64,000 nt of DNA from Chrysomallon squamiferum (GCA_012295275.1 CM022665.1:79471-143470), one strand, 5' to 3'; numbered from the stretch's first letter, positions 1 through 10,248 are shown. Program-made: numbers and translations. Notes: generated by a model from the sequence alone, not told the origin.

Positions 1-144
1 CAAATAAAGCAAATACAATTCCCTCTGAAAAACCTATAATTTTGAGCGAAAACATGGAAATATTTCTAGTACATTATGTCTTTTTATCTAGCCACTGTTT
101 ATAGTCATTACAGTATGGAAAAATATATAATGATACACAGGATG

Positions 145-182
<38 letters not shown>

Positions 183-895
183 GGTCAAAATGAGGGTCAT
201 AATGACGGTCATAATGCATATTGCATTATATTTACCTTAGGTGTTATATATTTTTCCTATTTCGTATTCGACATTGTTTACACATTATATTTTGCGTATT
301 TCGTTCATAAACTAAATAAATGTACTACATACGTTCAGTATTCAGGTACATTATAAAACAATCATAAAGAAATACTTCAAACACATCATCAGAGTAACAG
401 TAATAACTCACATTTCTCTGAATGCGACAAAATCGTATTTTAAATACTCTGTTTTAAATTGTGACATCATCTACATAATGAAGTATTTTAAATCTTTTGT
501 ATTTCATAAATGTTATTCATCTGTTATGTTTCTTACCATAATCTATGGTTTACAGTAATGTATTAGATTAAGTAAGCAGTCTAATATAAACACATAATAT
601 CAAAGCATATATCAACATAATAAAATCAAATGAAAATTAGTTATAAAACGCACATCTAGAAAATAACAACGTCTGTCTGGAATTACTTTTCAATGGAAAC
701 TTATTTTTTCATTTACGTTCTCAGTTCTTTTATTAAACTATTTTACACCGGTTACGTAACCACCTGAACTGAACTGTATTTACACTCAGACCGTAATGTA
801 CGGCATATGAAAATACATCCATACAAAATTTAATATAATTATAATAATTATAACAAGATGATGGATTTACAGTAATGTACATATTAAAAAAAGCT
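1..895. other. AT-rich intergenic DNA
   Basis: No open reading frame, exon with splice signals or RNA gene is visible here. There is a short (TA)n run at about 149-178 and a small direct repeat of 'gagggtcaaaatgagggtcataatgacggtc' type just after it. The stretch lies 3' of a LINE remnant and outside the IAP gene. Confidence 0.6.
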
Positions 896-1740
896 TTATA
901 ATATATCAATATATGAACCAGAGAATTTGAAAAAATTCATGATTAGATTACAGAAAATAGAAAGTTCTCTAAGGACACCAGCTTTTTTAGAGTTAAATAA
1001 TATCCATTTGTGATTGAAAGTGTTATTGTTAACATCATTCAGCAAAAGTCTGTACACTAGTAATATCAACTTAGACTGCTTTCCCATGATCATTCGATAC
1101 TAGTAAATAATAACTTTTGCTTTTACAGTAGTATATACTGGATAATGTCAAAGTTCTCCATTTAATGAGTACAATGGAGCAGATTTCCTTACTGGTAATA
1201 ACAATTTCATAAACCAGTTACATAATTCTTCCAGTAATGACAAATTTTCAAATTCCCAAATTTCGCTACCATGCAGGAGAACTGGTAGAACCATGCGTTA
1301 ATAAAATTTTAGTTGACACTGAATGGAAATATTATGACATCTTCCTTGTTGTAGAATTGAATGCAATCCCTTCTGTGCTTGTGTATATAACATGTTTCTA
1401 GTTTTCAGCAGGTATGTCATTAAATTCCTCTTGCAACACGTTAAAAGTATCACTGTTAAAATAGCGAGAGACTTTAGGCGGTATATATACAACACCAGAA
1501 AATATAGTAGATGTTTTTCTAGATTTAAATTTAAACCATAATACATATTCAGATGTTGTTATTACAAACTTGTACTTTTGAAGTGATATTACTTTTGACA
1601 GCTAGACACGTGCCGCCCGATTTAGGACATGATTTTCCAATTCTATTATTTGTATTTACTGTATAATCTGGTATTTCTACCTTATCAGTATCATCAAGTT
1701 TTGTTTCTACTAAACACAAAATATCATACTGATTAAAACA
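896..1740 (-). mobile_element. Non-LTR retrotransposon (LINE) remnant: endonuclease piece joined to reverse transcriptase C-terminal piece
   Basis: Read on the minus strand, 1740 to about 1420 encodes an APE-type endonuclease fragment: YDILCLVETKLDDTDKVEIP, then RIGKS-PKSGGTCLAVK, then EYVLWFKFK and VVYIPP. From about 1390 down to 896 the reading shifts to the C-terminal part of a LINE reverse transcriptase ORF: KGLHSILQQGRC, then VLPVLLHGSEIWEF, then MIMGKQSKLILLVYRLLLND. The polymerase core between these parts is missing. Stops and frame changes are present (for example TAA before RMVLP, TGA after NGEL, and TAG near 1100). It is therefore a dead copy with an internal deletion. It resembles CR1/L2-like or Jockey-like families; the clade cannot be fixed by eye. 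Confidence 0.8.
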
Positions 1741-1929
1741 GTAGTAGTACTAAAAGAACATAAATAATAATTGTAATAAAAATAATGACACAAAAACATA
1801 AGATAACAGAAATTTTAAAAGTAACTTAACTAATAAAATAAGCAAATAATAAACAAAATATCCAAGGAAAGAGAAAATAAAGATTACAAAATATAAATTA
1901 AATTTAAGAAACTGTTCAAATCCTTGTGA

Positions 1930-2599
1930 AAACACAAATATATGTAGTTACACAAATTTAATAATTTCATGGTAAAGCTAAAAATGGCATCTGGTTACCT
2001 CCTCTTCATTTTGATTCATTTCTTGAACCAAATCAACAAAACTGATTCCCTTCACTTGTCTGATGAAATCACATTGTGGAAACCATCTGGCGTGTTCCAC
2101 GTAAGGGTTATCTCCCTGCTTCCAATTTCTAAGTTCTCCGCCGCAGTAAAAGCAGGACTGCTATCACGTGAATTACCTGTTTATACATGAATGTGCTTGT
2201 TCATAACTGTATACATTTCCTGTGACACATACATCCACCAAAACTCTGCTAATACTGGCACACAAATACATACACACTTAGATGAACACACATATGGAAA
2301 TACAGACATATATACAAAATTAATGTACAACGTTGCATCGATCTTTCAAAGATTTCAGATGACCATCAAAATACCCAAATTCAAAATCAGTCTTAAAATT
2401 CTGAAGTGTTTAAATCTCTACTGAAACGTCAGGTAAAATGTCAGAAATAGCAAATTAACATTAAAATGTAAAAGACTTAAAATGTCAATGATAAAAAATA
2501 TAGAGCAGTCGAAGAAGATTTTCAAATGATTATTAAAATGTGAAGATTTCTAAGTAAGCAGCAGTAACACTGACCAGAGAAGAAGAAACCGGCTTCTGG
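1930..2599 (-). pseudogene. Frameshifted partial duplicate of the IAP BIR2 region
   Basis: This block is a diverged copy of 5545-6148. It holds a copy of the second BIR2 exon at 1999-2176, with acceptor AG and donor GT both kept, and at about 2575-2598 only the last bases of the large exon (the GFFFSG end) with its donor. The copied BIR2 exon is 178 nt rather than 179. One base is lost just before the zinc-binding CFYC segment, which shifts the frame, destroys the zinc ligands and leads to a stop. At its outer end the copy breaks into a short LINE fragment. The remaining linker and RING exons have no copy further left. Confidence 0.85.
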
Positions 2600-2667
2600 T
2601 AGAACCATGCGTTAATGTATTTTTAGATGACACTGAATGGAAATATTATGACATCTTCCTTGTTGTA
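2596..2667 (-). mobile_element. Short second fragment of the LINE
   Basis: About 72 bp are nearly identical to 1285-1350 of the LINE remnant (the segment encoding ISIQCQLK and the stop before RMVLP). It abuts the truncated large-exon copy, and the two share a few bases at the junction (ctggtagaacc), so it may mark the breakpoint of the duplication. Confidence 0.7.
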
Positions 2668-2755
2668 ACACGTTTTCTGCATTCCACAATCTCTCGATGA
2701 AACTGTCCACTCACACCAAATTAAAATGAATTAAAATTCAACACATCGTCATCTT

Positions 2756-2758
2756 AAA

Positions 2759-2836
<78 letters not shown>

Positions 2837-2860
2837 TATAATAATAATAATAATCAAAAA
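2756..2860. repeat. (AAT)n microsatellite
   Basis: A long run of AAT triplets with one interruption (ataattataat) lies 31-135 bases past the stop codon of the IAP gene, so it is probably in the 3' untranslated region or just beyond. I see no AATAAA on the minus strand before it, only a TATAAA-like sequence. Confidence 0.95.
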
Positions 2861-2890
2861 CATTTTATAATAAAAATGGTCAGAAACAGA

Positions 2891-3069
2891 TTAACACAAG
2901 GAAGCTCGCACAATGGCTTGGATTATCTTTCTACAAAGTGGACATCTTCGCAGTCTGGGCGCACAATCTTCACAGCAACAAAGATGACCGCAGGGCAGGA
3001 AAACCATTCTGATCTTGTTTTCAAGACAAACTTTGCAGATGATTTCCTCATTATCATCCAGCAAGGAAT
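2891..3069 (-). CDS. IAP gene, terminal exon: RING finger
   Basis: This is the last coding exon of the minus-strand IAP gene. The acceptor is tttattag at 3070 and the TAA stop is at 2891-2893. In phase 1 it reads DSLLDDNEEIICKVCLENKI, then a C3HC4 RING: CKVC, PCGHLCCCEDC and CPLCRK, ending IIQAIVRASLC. The CxxC, CxH and CPxC ligands are all present. C-terminal RINGs of this type in IAPs act as E3 ubiquitin ligases for caspases or for the IAP itself. The phase (1) matches the donor of the previous exon at 3648, and the full reading from the large exon to this stop is 847 codons without a break. No ATG-initiated long ORF covers it because it is a short exon. Confidence 0.92.
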
Positions 3070-3306
3070 CTAATAAATATCAAAGAGTACGTAATAAAAA
3101 TAATATAATTCTTATACGTTAAATAATGTGTGTATTTTGTAACAAAAAACAGTTTAAAATAAATCAAATAACTTGTGTATTTTATTACGCATAACATTTG
3201 AAACAAATTTTAGATTTTGTCACAAAAGTAACTTGACTCTTCACTAGGCTTTACTAATATACAAAAATGTTTTCTGTATTTCTTTCCCTCTTAAAGATAT
3301 CAAGTA

Positions 3307-3308
3307 TC

Positions 3309-3362
<54 letters not shown>
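3307..3362. repeat. (AAT)n microsatellite in the intron before the RING exon
   Basis: This AAT run is followed by AAAT/AACA-type simple sequence up to about 3620. It lies wholly inside the intron between 3069 and 3648. Confidence 0.95.
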
Positions 3363-3368
<6 letters not shown>

Positions 3369-3647
3369 AATAAACAGATAAATAGATAAATAATAAACGA
3401 ATAAAATGTAATACTAGTAATATTAATAATAATAGTAACAATAACAACGATAACAAGAAAAATTAGAGCAATAATCATAACAACAACATTACTAATAAAA
3501 GTAACAACAAAAGTAATATAAACAATAACAACAATAATAGATAAATAAACAAACGAACAAATAATAAATAAACAAGCAAGCAAACAAGCAAATAAACAAA
3601 CAAATGAACAAATAAATAAAATGTCGTGAAATAAAACTACAATATAC

Positions 3648-3722
3648 CTCCAGTTGCAAGTTCTTTATTTCTTGTTGTTTTACTGAATGCGTCACTCTTT
3701 CCTTCAGAAACAAGAAATTCAA
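3648..3722 (-). CDS. IAP gene, linker exon 3 (75 nt)
   Basis: A 75-nt phase 1-1 exon with acceptor ttcgtgcag and donor GAG|GTATATT. It reads VEFLVSEGKSDAF, then SKTTRNKELATG. It is a paralogue of the exon at 4995-5072; a dead third copy lies at 4775-4851. It joins in frame to the RING exon downstream. The peptide is a short charged linker between the BIR2 region and the RING, with no recognised domain. Flanking intron sequence is also shared with 4995-5072, so the exon arose by tandem duplication of exon plus intron. Confidence 0.85.
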
Positions 3723-3898
3723 CTGCACGAAATGAATGAAATAAAATATTAATAATATTAATTCTATTGCCGTGATCTCATTCAAAATCCTGTTTCGTGG
3801 GATGTAAAATATTTAATACTTTTATACCACAAATATTACGTGTATTTTAAAACAAATGGAACAAAGCAGTTTAAAAAATGAATACTTTGTAGCGAGAA

Positions 3899-3899
<1 letters not shown>

Positions 3900-3961
<62 letters not shown>

Positions 3962-4174
3962 TTGTATCCTTTGTAACACAAACCTTTGAAAGAATTAGTT
4001 GAGTACATAGATAGATAGATAGATAGATAGATACACATATAGATAAGAAATTATTCATAAAAGTAACCACGACTCTTGACAATGTTTTATGTATTTAATA
4101 AAATGTTGTTCCCTTCCTTCTCCCTAAATTATTTCTTTATCAACCAAATGTATCAGGTAATAACAATGATAATC

Positions 4175-4230
<56 letters not shown>

Positions 4231-4430
4231 TTGTATCCTTTGTAACACAAACCTTTGAAAGAATTAGTTGAGTACATAGATAGATAGATAGATAGATAGA
4301 TACACATATAGATAAGAAATTATTCATAAAAGTAACCACGACTCTTGACAATGTTTTATGTATTTAATAAAATGTTGTTCCCTTCCTTCTCCTAAATTAT
4401 TTCTTTATCAACCAAATGTATCAGGTAATA
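3900..4430. repeat. Recent 269-bp tandem duplication with (AAT)n and (GATA)n
   Basis: Two almost identical copies lie side by side (about 3961-4229 and 4230-4440). Each has the run tttgtatcctttgtaacac, a GATA microsatellite, a non-repetitive segment ending in cttccttctccc, and an AAT tract that forms the junction. Unequal exchange between the AAT tracts could have made it, and an assembly artefact is possible. It lies in the intron between linker exons. Confidence 0.9.
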
Positions 4431-4434
4431 ACAA

Positions 4435-4442
4435 TGATAATC

Positions 4443-4513
<71 letters not shown>
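4435..4513. repeat. (AAT)n microsatellite
   Basis: An AAT triplet run at the end of the duplicated block. It is followed to about 4745 by degenerate AAT/AAAT simple sequence inside the same intron. Confidence 0.95.
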
Positions 4514-4774
4514 TTGCAGTACAATTAACAATAGAAACAGAAAAATAAACAAACAAAAATAAAAATAAATAAGAATAGAAAGTAAATGAATAAAATGTAA
4601 TAATAGTTGTAATAATAATAATAATAATAACGACAACAACACAAGAACTAATACAGCAATAGTGATAACAATTATAACAGCAATAACAAGATTATTAAAT
4701 ATATCAATAAGTAAGTAAGTAAATAAATAAATAAATAAATAAATAAAGTGTAGTCAAATAAAGCTGCAATATAG

Positions 4775-4851
4775 CTCCAACTGCATGTTTGTATTTCTTT
4801 TTATTTCACTAGGTTCGTCACTACTTTCTTCAGATACAAGCAATTCATCAA
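4775..4851 (-). pseudogene. Dead copy of the IAP linker exon
   Basis: This is a paralogue of 4995-5072 and 3648-3722, with a good acceptor (gtatag) and peptide VDELLVSEESSDEPSEIKR. Two lesions make it unusable in the standard frame. It is 77 nt long, where its sisters are 78 and 75, so inclusion would shift frame. The donor GT is replaced by CT (GAG|CTATATT against GAG|GTATATT). It sits in the intron between the two working copies. Confidence 0.85.
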
Positions 4852-4916
4852 CTATACGAACCAAATCAAATAAAATATTCGTAATATTAATTCTACTGAA
4901 TATATCAGATATCAGA

Positions 4917-4965
<49 letters not shown>
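4917..4965. repeat. (AAT)n microsatellite
   Basis: An AAT run about 30 bases past the donor of the linker exon at 4995. Confidence 0.95.
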
Positions 4966-4968
<3 letters not shown>

Positions 4969-4994
4969 TATAGTGAAATAAAACTGCAATATAC

Positions 4995-5072
4995 CTTCAG
5001 TTACATGGTCTGTGTTTCTTGTTGTTTCGATAAATTTGCCATTCTTTTCTTCAGAAACAATGAATTCATCAA
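4995..5072 (-). CDS. IAP gene, linker exon 2 (78 nt)
   Basis: A phase 1-1 exon with acceptor ttcatgtag and donor AAG|GTATATT. It reads VDEFIVSEEKNGKFIE, then TTRNTDHVTEG. It continues in frame from the exon at 5255-5333 and into 3648-3722. No domain is recognised; the peptide is acidic and polar. A decayed copy of this exon, with neighbouring intron, recurs far away at 39159 and 61657. Confidence 0.87.
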
Positions 5073-5254
5073 CTACATGAACAAAATGAAATAAAATATT
5101 TATAATATTAATTCTATTGACATGATCTCATTTAAAATGTTACTTTGTGGGATGTAAAATAATTAATACTTTTATCTTGACATTAATCTTTGACATTGTG
5201 CAGTCTATAGAATCTTGCTGGTAAATCTAGAATTTTGTTAACGTTAAAACTTAC

Positions 5255-5333
5255 CTTGACGTGTTTTAATTCCAAGACGTTCAAATGTTGGTCGACAATC
5301 ATTTAAAATATCCATCACTTGGTCATAGTTAAT
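5255..5333 (-). CDS. IAP gene, linker exon 1 (79 nt)
   Basis: Acceptor ttttattttag and donor CAAG|GTAAGT. Entered in phase 0 from the BIR2 exon and left in phase 1, it reads INYDQVMDILNDC, then RPTFERLGIKTRQ. It looks helical and could be a remnant of the helical region that lies between BIR and RING in many IAPs, but I do not see a clear UBA motif. It is the only exon downstream of the large exon that changes phase from 0 to 1, so it is obligatory for reaching the RING in frame. Confidence 0.88.
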
Positions 5334-5626
5334 CTAAAATAAATTTTAAAACTTTATTACTATATTTTCAATAATAATAACGACAAAAAAAAAAATTAAT
5401 AATAATAATATAATAAAAATTTCTAACTGACTAAAATTAATAAATCAATAACTAAATATCTAAATAAATAAATAAATAAATAAGAACAATAATAAAACAA
5501 ATCTAGAGAGAAAAAATTAGATGTAAAACAAATTTAAGAAACTTCTGAATTCTTTGTGAAAACAAATACACGAATTTATACAAATTTAATAATTTCGTGG
5601 TAAACATAAAAATGTTATCTAGTTAC

Positions 5627-5805
5627 CTCCTCTTCATTTTCATTCATTTCTTGAACCAAATCGACAAAACTGTCTCCCTTCACTTGTCTGATGAAATCAC
5701 ACTGTGGAAACCATCTGGCGTGTTCCACGTAAGGGTTATCTCCCTGCATCCAATTTCTAAGTCCTCCGCCGCAGTAAAAGCAGGACGTGCTATCACGTGA
5801 ATTAC
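5627..5805 (-). CDS. IAP gene, BIR2 second exon (179 nt)
   Basis: The exon starts after acceptor cacag at 5806 and ends EEE before donor GTAACT. Spliced to the large exon it completes BIR2: [26 protein letters not shown], then [18 protein letters not shown]. The zinc ligands C-x2-C-x16-H-x6-C are all present and the GGGL and HARWFP signatures are typical of caspase-binding type II BIRs. An acidic tail follows ([11 protein letters not shown]). A reading that starts from an ATG inside the preceding intron, giving MAWVSQ..., is an artefact of ignoring the splice site. A frameshifted duplicate lies at 1999-2176. Confidence 0.95.
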
Positions 5806-6124
5806 CTGTGTATACATGAATGTGCATGTTCATAATTGTACACGTTTCTTGTGACACCCACGCCAATAACCCTTACATACTGGCACACAAACATACGCAA
5901 AATTATGGTACGCTGTTCCATCGACCTTTCTAAGATGTCAGATGACTATCAAAATGCCCACATTCAAAATCTGTATTAAAAGTTTTACGTCACTACTAAA
6001 ATGTCAGACATTTTAAATGTATATTGTCAGTAATTTCAAGTCTTATTTTCAAATGAATATTAAAATATAAATGTCTTAAAATGAATTAAAATGTGAAACG
6101 TTTTTAATAAAGAGTAACACTAAC

Positions 6125-8077
6125 CAGAGAAGAAGAAACCGGCTTCTGCCAGTTCTGTCGGAGACTGGTTGTCAGGATGTGGCCATCGGTGTTCAAAAGA
6201 CGAAATACGTCGTTGTACGTCGACGTACTCGGAGTGACGTGGTACATGCAGTGTCGGGGCTGATATAGAGGAGCTTCCAGACAGAAAACCGGACAGCTGA
6301 AGGATTGGTAAATTACTGAAACTGAGCTGTGAAGAACTTTGATGAGAATCATTAGAGGCAACAGCACCACCACTGACAGAACTCTGACAGGTAAAAGAAG
6401 GAACTGTAGCGTTAACAGGAAGTGAAACAGCATTTGTAGCCATATCAATAGATGTAGATGAAAAAATTACTGTAGGCAAACCACCTGTGTTAACAGTAGA
6501 TGTAGATGTAACAGTGCTTGAGGGTATACTACAAATATTACCAGTAAATGTAGGCATACAGCTGGTATTAGTAGCTGATGCTACAGTACTAGTCAAACTA
6601 ACAGCAGATATGTCAATATTTTCATGACCAACAGAGGTAACGATGTCGTCGACGTTATTTCTTGGTGTTTCAGAGACTCCAAACAGTTCATTGTCATTAA
6701 CTGAACTTTCAGACTCGCTCCGATTACGAAGTGTGTCACTTTGAATAGCAGAAAATTCCAATACTGGTACAGATAATCTGCCCAGGAATTCTTGTAGTCT
6801 CTGCTCATCATTCTCACTTACCCAAATCGGCTCATTTTCTTCCTCTCCCAGGACAAATCTGCAGCTTGGTGAGATTTGTCTGTGAATTTCAATTGGCTTA
6901 TCTCCAGGTCTCCAGTGATCATAGCTCTGACCACAGCTGAAGCAGACAAGGCGATCACCAATCCCAGTGAAGTAGAATCCAGCAGCTGCAAGACGACTTG
7001 GCCAGGCTGAGGTTAGAGAAAATCCTAAGTAAGTCGCATATCGGTCCCACTCCCTCCTGTATCTGACAGTGTCTGAAGGTTCTGTCTCTAATTCATCATT
7101 TCTCGTCATTCCAGTTTGATTTCTCTGGTTACCAGGAACGGCTGATTCTGTTTCCGCGAAAACTTCCTGTTGCAGTTCATTCTCATCAGTGTTTTCATGT
7201 ATTATTTTGTTAGTTTCAACAACATTTGATTCTGTTAGGTCACTACTCAGCTGTTCCGATTGATTAGTATCAATATTTGTACCTTCTGATTCATTCACCT
7301 CAACAGTTGTATGTTCTGATTCACTGCTATGAATTCTTGCAATTTCTGATTCATGTCCATCAACTGCACCTTCTGCAATAATTATTGCAGCTTCTGGTTC
7401 ATTTATGTCAACTCCTGCAGCATATGATTCATTTCTATAAATGGCTGCACCTTCTGATACATTTCTATCAACTACTGCAGATTGTGATTCATTTGCAGCA
7501 GCAGTTTCATCGTCCGATTTATATCCGTCAGTTCTTTCAACTTCCGATTTATTTCTATGAATAGCTGCACATTTTGATTCAATTCCATCAATTACTGAAG
7601 CTTCTGGTTCATTTCTATCAATTCTTACAGCTTGTAATTCATTTCCATCCATGCTTGCAGCTTCTGATTCATTTCCATCAACAGCTGCAGCTCCTGAATC
7701 ACTTCCATCAACAGTTGCACCTTCTGATTCAGTTCCACGAACTGCACCTTCTGATTTACTTCCATCATTAGTTGCAGCTTCTGATTCATTTCCATGAATT
7801 TCTGCAGCTTCTGATTGATTTTCTTGAATACTTGTAGATTCTGATTTATTTAAACCAGGATATGCAACTTCTGATTCATGTCTATCAACAGTTGAATCTG
7901 TTGATTCATTTCTATCAGTTGTTGTAGTATCTGATCCATTTTCTTGAACAGTATCAGCTTCTGAACCCACTTCTTTCGAATCAGTTCCGTCTCTTTTTTC
8001 TGACTTTCTACCATTACTCACATTATTTGGATTAATCTCAAAACTGTTAAGAATGTTCGAATTCTTCACTTTTGAAT
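6125..8077 (-). CDS. IAP gene, large exon: acidic repeats, BIR1, spacer, start of BIR2
   Basis: This 1953-nt exon has acceptor gttccag at 8078 and donor CTG|GTTAGT. It is entered in phase 1, which matches every mini-exon upstream. An apparent start at 8067-8069 is a GTG, so the true start lies upstream. By residue from that point: about 25-270 is a degenerate 10-residue acidic repeat of the type AAVDGNESEA; about 335-410 is BIR1 (GFSLTSAWP, LAAAGFYFTG, CFSC, H and C with x16 and x6 spacing); about 430-605 is Ser/Thr-rich; about 610-649 begins BIR2 (RRISSFEHRWP, LAEAGFFFSG). BIR domains bind caspases or IAP antagonists. BIR1 lacks the GGGL motif of the second BIR, so the two probably differ in partners. 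It joins to 5627-5805. Confidence 0.95.
7280..7950 (-). repeat. 30-bp coding tandem repeat within the large IAP exon
   Basis: About 20 degenerate copies of a 30-base unit (plus strand ttctgattcatttccatcaa, then cagctgcagc) encode decapeptides of the form ESEAA-x-DGN. The frame is kept throughout; one shortened unit gives EAAIIIAEGA. Composition is Glu/Ser/Asp/Asn/Ala rich and predicted to be disordered. It suggests repeat-number change under frame constraint. Confidence 0.9.
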
Positions 8078-8131
8078 CTGGAACAGACGTTTAAGATAAA
8101 TTCAAAACAACATAGTGCACAATTAGTTATG

Positions 8132-8132
8132 A

Positions 8133-8157
<25 letters not shown>
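8132..8157. repeat. Poly(T) tract in the intron upstream of the large exon
   Basis: Twenty-six consecutive T residues on the plus strand about 55 bases upstream (minus strand sense) of the large-exon acceptor. On the coding strand it is poly(A), so it is not a polypyrimidine tract for that acceptor. Confidence 0.8.
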
Positions 8158-8163
<6 letters not shown>

Positions 8164-8833
8164 TCTATACATGACTTCGAAATAATTTGAGATTTTTGGT
8201 ACATGTATACATGTTTACATAAAGAAAAACAAAATAATAATAATAAAAAAAAAATTAAAATCGTTCAAAATATAGGTAAGATGTTGAATTAATATTCCGT
8301 TTCAGTTCATGTGTAATCTCTATAATTTCAGAAATATAAATAAATAAAAAATGTGTAAAATTAACAGCAGTTTGCGGATATAGGAAAATAATTATTTATT
8401 AAATAACAGTTATTCAGATTAGAAAAATGCACAAAGACACAGACAGACAAAGTATCTGATAACGAAACTAGGACATTAATGAAACTCCGAGGTTACATTT
8501 TATGATAATTTCTGAAAAGAGGAAATGACTAAGACAATAACTCGAAATCACTGACAAACATTCACTAATTAAAATACATAATAGATGTTGATCGTATATT
8601 AATTGAAAGGTATGAGTGAGGTAAAATCAGGGTAGGGTCCTGTCAGCTACTGAAATTACGATATATCAATATTATATTGCGTACTAAATAAGTGAATATA
8701 TAGGTAATTACTTCTTTGCTTCACAGGTATTGTTGAAAAAGAATAAAACAGAGTTGTTGACCACATAAAAGTACAGAAGATTAAATATATGACAATCACT
8801 TGATAAGTTAGGATCAAGAACGTGTAAAAGTAC

Positions 8834-8893
8834 CTAAATCCTGAAAGATCCTCTTTATCATGTTCACCTGCTTATCACTTAGCTCTGTAAGCT
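8834..8893 (-). CDS. IAP gene mini-exon, 60 nt, second copy
   Basis: Acceptor tcttacag at 8894, donor TTTAG|GTACTT, phase 1-1. It reads ELTELSDKQVNMIKRIFQDL, which looks amphipathic helical. The nucleotide sequence is identical to 10189-10248. A second AG six bases into the exon (CTTACAG) could serve as an alternative acceptor, nine bases shorter and also frame-preserving. It is the last mini-exon before the large exon. Confidence 0.8.
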
Positions 8894-9574
8894 CTGTAAG
8901 ATGAAATTAAAACAAACATTTTAAAATTAACATAATGAAGTGTTGTTCGTCACTCTGTTATGATTTTACATTAGATATAGGTGATGCAATTTTCACAAAT
9001 TTTGTTTAAACGGATCAGTTATATTCATCATTTATCTCGCCAATCTAGAATCGAGATTATGAGTTGTAAGGATGAATTGTTCTAAGCATCCACAGACGAC
9101 ATCGAGATAGAAATTTCAGCGTTTTCCTCAGATGAGTACGCGTTTCACTTAAAATACAAAATGCAAAAAGTGTTTCTCCGTATCTGCAAATAACTGTCAG
9201 AAACAGAGCTTACGGATCTATTAAATGGTTCTCCTTTTGATAATAATAACAATAATAAAGAAAGAAAGAAAGAAAGAAAGAAAGAAATGAACAAAAATAA
9301 ATAAAATAAAATTAGAAAAAACAAAAAAACAAGAACTTTACGAATCCCCTCAAGTCAGACATTACGGAGGGTGACTATGCAAATTACGTTTTAATAAAAC
9401 GAGCGCGACGTGTTACATAAAGCATGACTCTAATCTAAGAAGGTTTAATCATGTAATAATATATTTATTTTTTACTACTTTCTGTGTTCTTTCATCATCT
9501 TCCAAAATTACTAAATTTACAAAATTAAAAAAACAAAAACAAAAAAAAAAAAAAAAAAATTAAATTGTACATAC

Positions 9575-9643
9575 CTTTTTCTACTATATTTAAAGGTGAA
9601 CAAGTTTTGTGTAGATTGATTTCCATTACTTTATCGGTTAAAC
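9575..9643 (-). CDS. IAP gene mini-exon, 69 nt
   Basis: Acceptor ctgaaattacag at 9644, donor AAAAAG|GTATGT, phase 1-1. It reads GLTDKVMEINLHKTCSP, then LNIVEK. It lies between the two identical 60-nt exons. The matching position in the neighbouring duplicate unit (about 8265-8315) holds only a decayed counterpart without a donor. No domain is recognised. Confidence 0.8.
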
Positions 9644-10188
9644 CTGTAATTTCAGAAATATAGATAAACATAAAATGTGTAAAATTAACATCAGCTAACG
9701 TTTATAAGAAAGTAATTATTTTTCACCTATTACATTCATGTAGTAGTCATTCAGATTATAAAAATGCACGAAGTCACAGACAGACAAACTGTTTGAAAAC
9801 GAAACCAGGACATTAATGAAACTCCACGCTTATCTTTTGGGACAATTTTTAAAGCCGGGAAATAAAGGAGACATTTGTCTGACTTGCAATAATTCGAAAT
9901 CACTGACAAACGTTCACTGATTAAAATAAACAATAGATGTTGATATTCGTATATTAATTGAAAGGTAGGAGTGAGGTAAAATCAGGGTAGGGTCCTGTCA
10001 GCTACTGAAATTACAATATATAAATATTATATTGCATACTAAATAAGTGAATGTATAGGTAATTACTTCTTTGCTTCACAGGTATTTTTTAAAAAGAACA
10101 AAACAGAGTTGTTGACCACACAAAAGTACAGAAGATTAAATATATGACAATCACTTTATAAGTTAAGTTCAAGAACGTGTAAAAGTAC

Positions 10189-10248
10189 CTAAATCCTGAA
10201 AGATCCTCTTTATCATGTTCACCTGCTTATCACTTAGCTCTGTAAGCT
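10189..10248 (-). CDS. IAP gene mini-exon, 60 nt, first copy
   Basis: Identical to 8834-8893, with the same acceptor, donor and phase. It reads ELTELSDKQVNMIKRIFQDL. Surrounding intron sequence is also duplicated, so the identity reflects recent duplication and is not by itself evidence of selection. Confidence 0.8.

Noticed and set aside
3254-4973. Several frames of poly-Leu, poly-Tyr, poly-Ile or poly-Asn
   Set aside because: They are translations of AAT or related microsatellites within introns.
5615-5866. 83-residue frame beginning [15 protein letters not shown]
   Set aside because: The first 20 or so codons are intron; the real exon starts after the acceptor at 5806. Only the part from NSRDS onward is coding.
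7574-7771. Plus-strand frame MIQFHQLLKLLVHFYQ
   Set aside because: Antisense shadow of the acidic coding repeat in the large IAP exon.
8260-8316. Possible mini-exon EITHELKRNINST with acceptor attatag
   Set aside because: No GT donor follows and the frame runs to a stop in the intron. It occupies the position of exon 9575-9643 in the duplicate unit and is probably a decayed copy.
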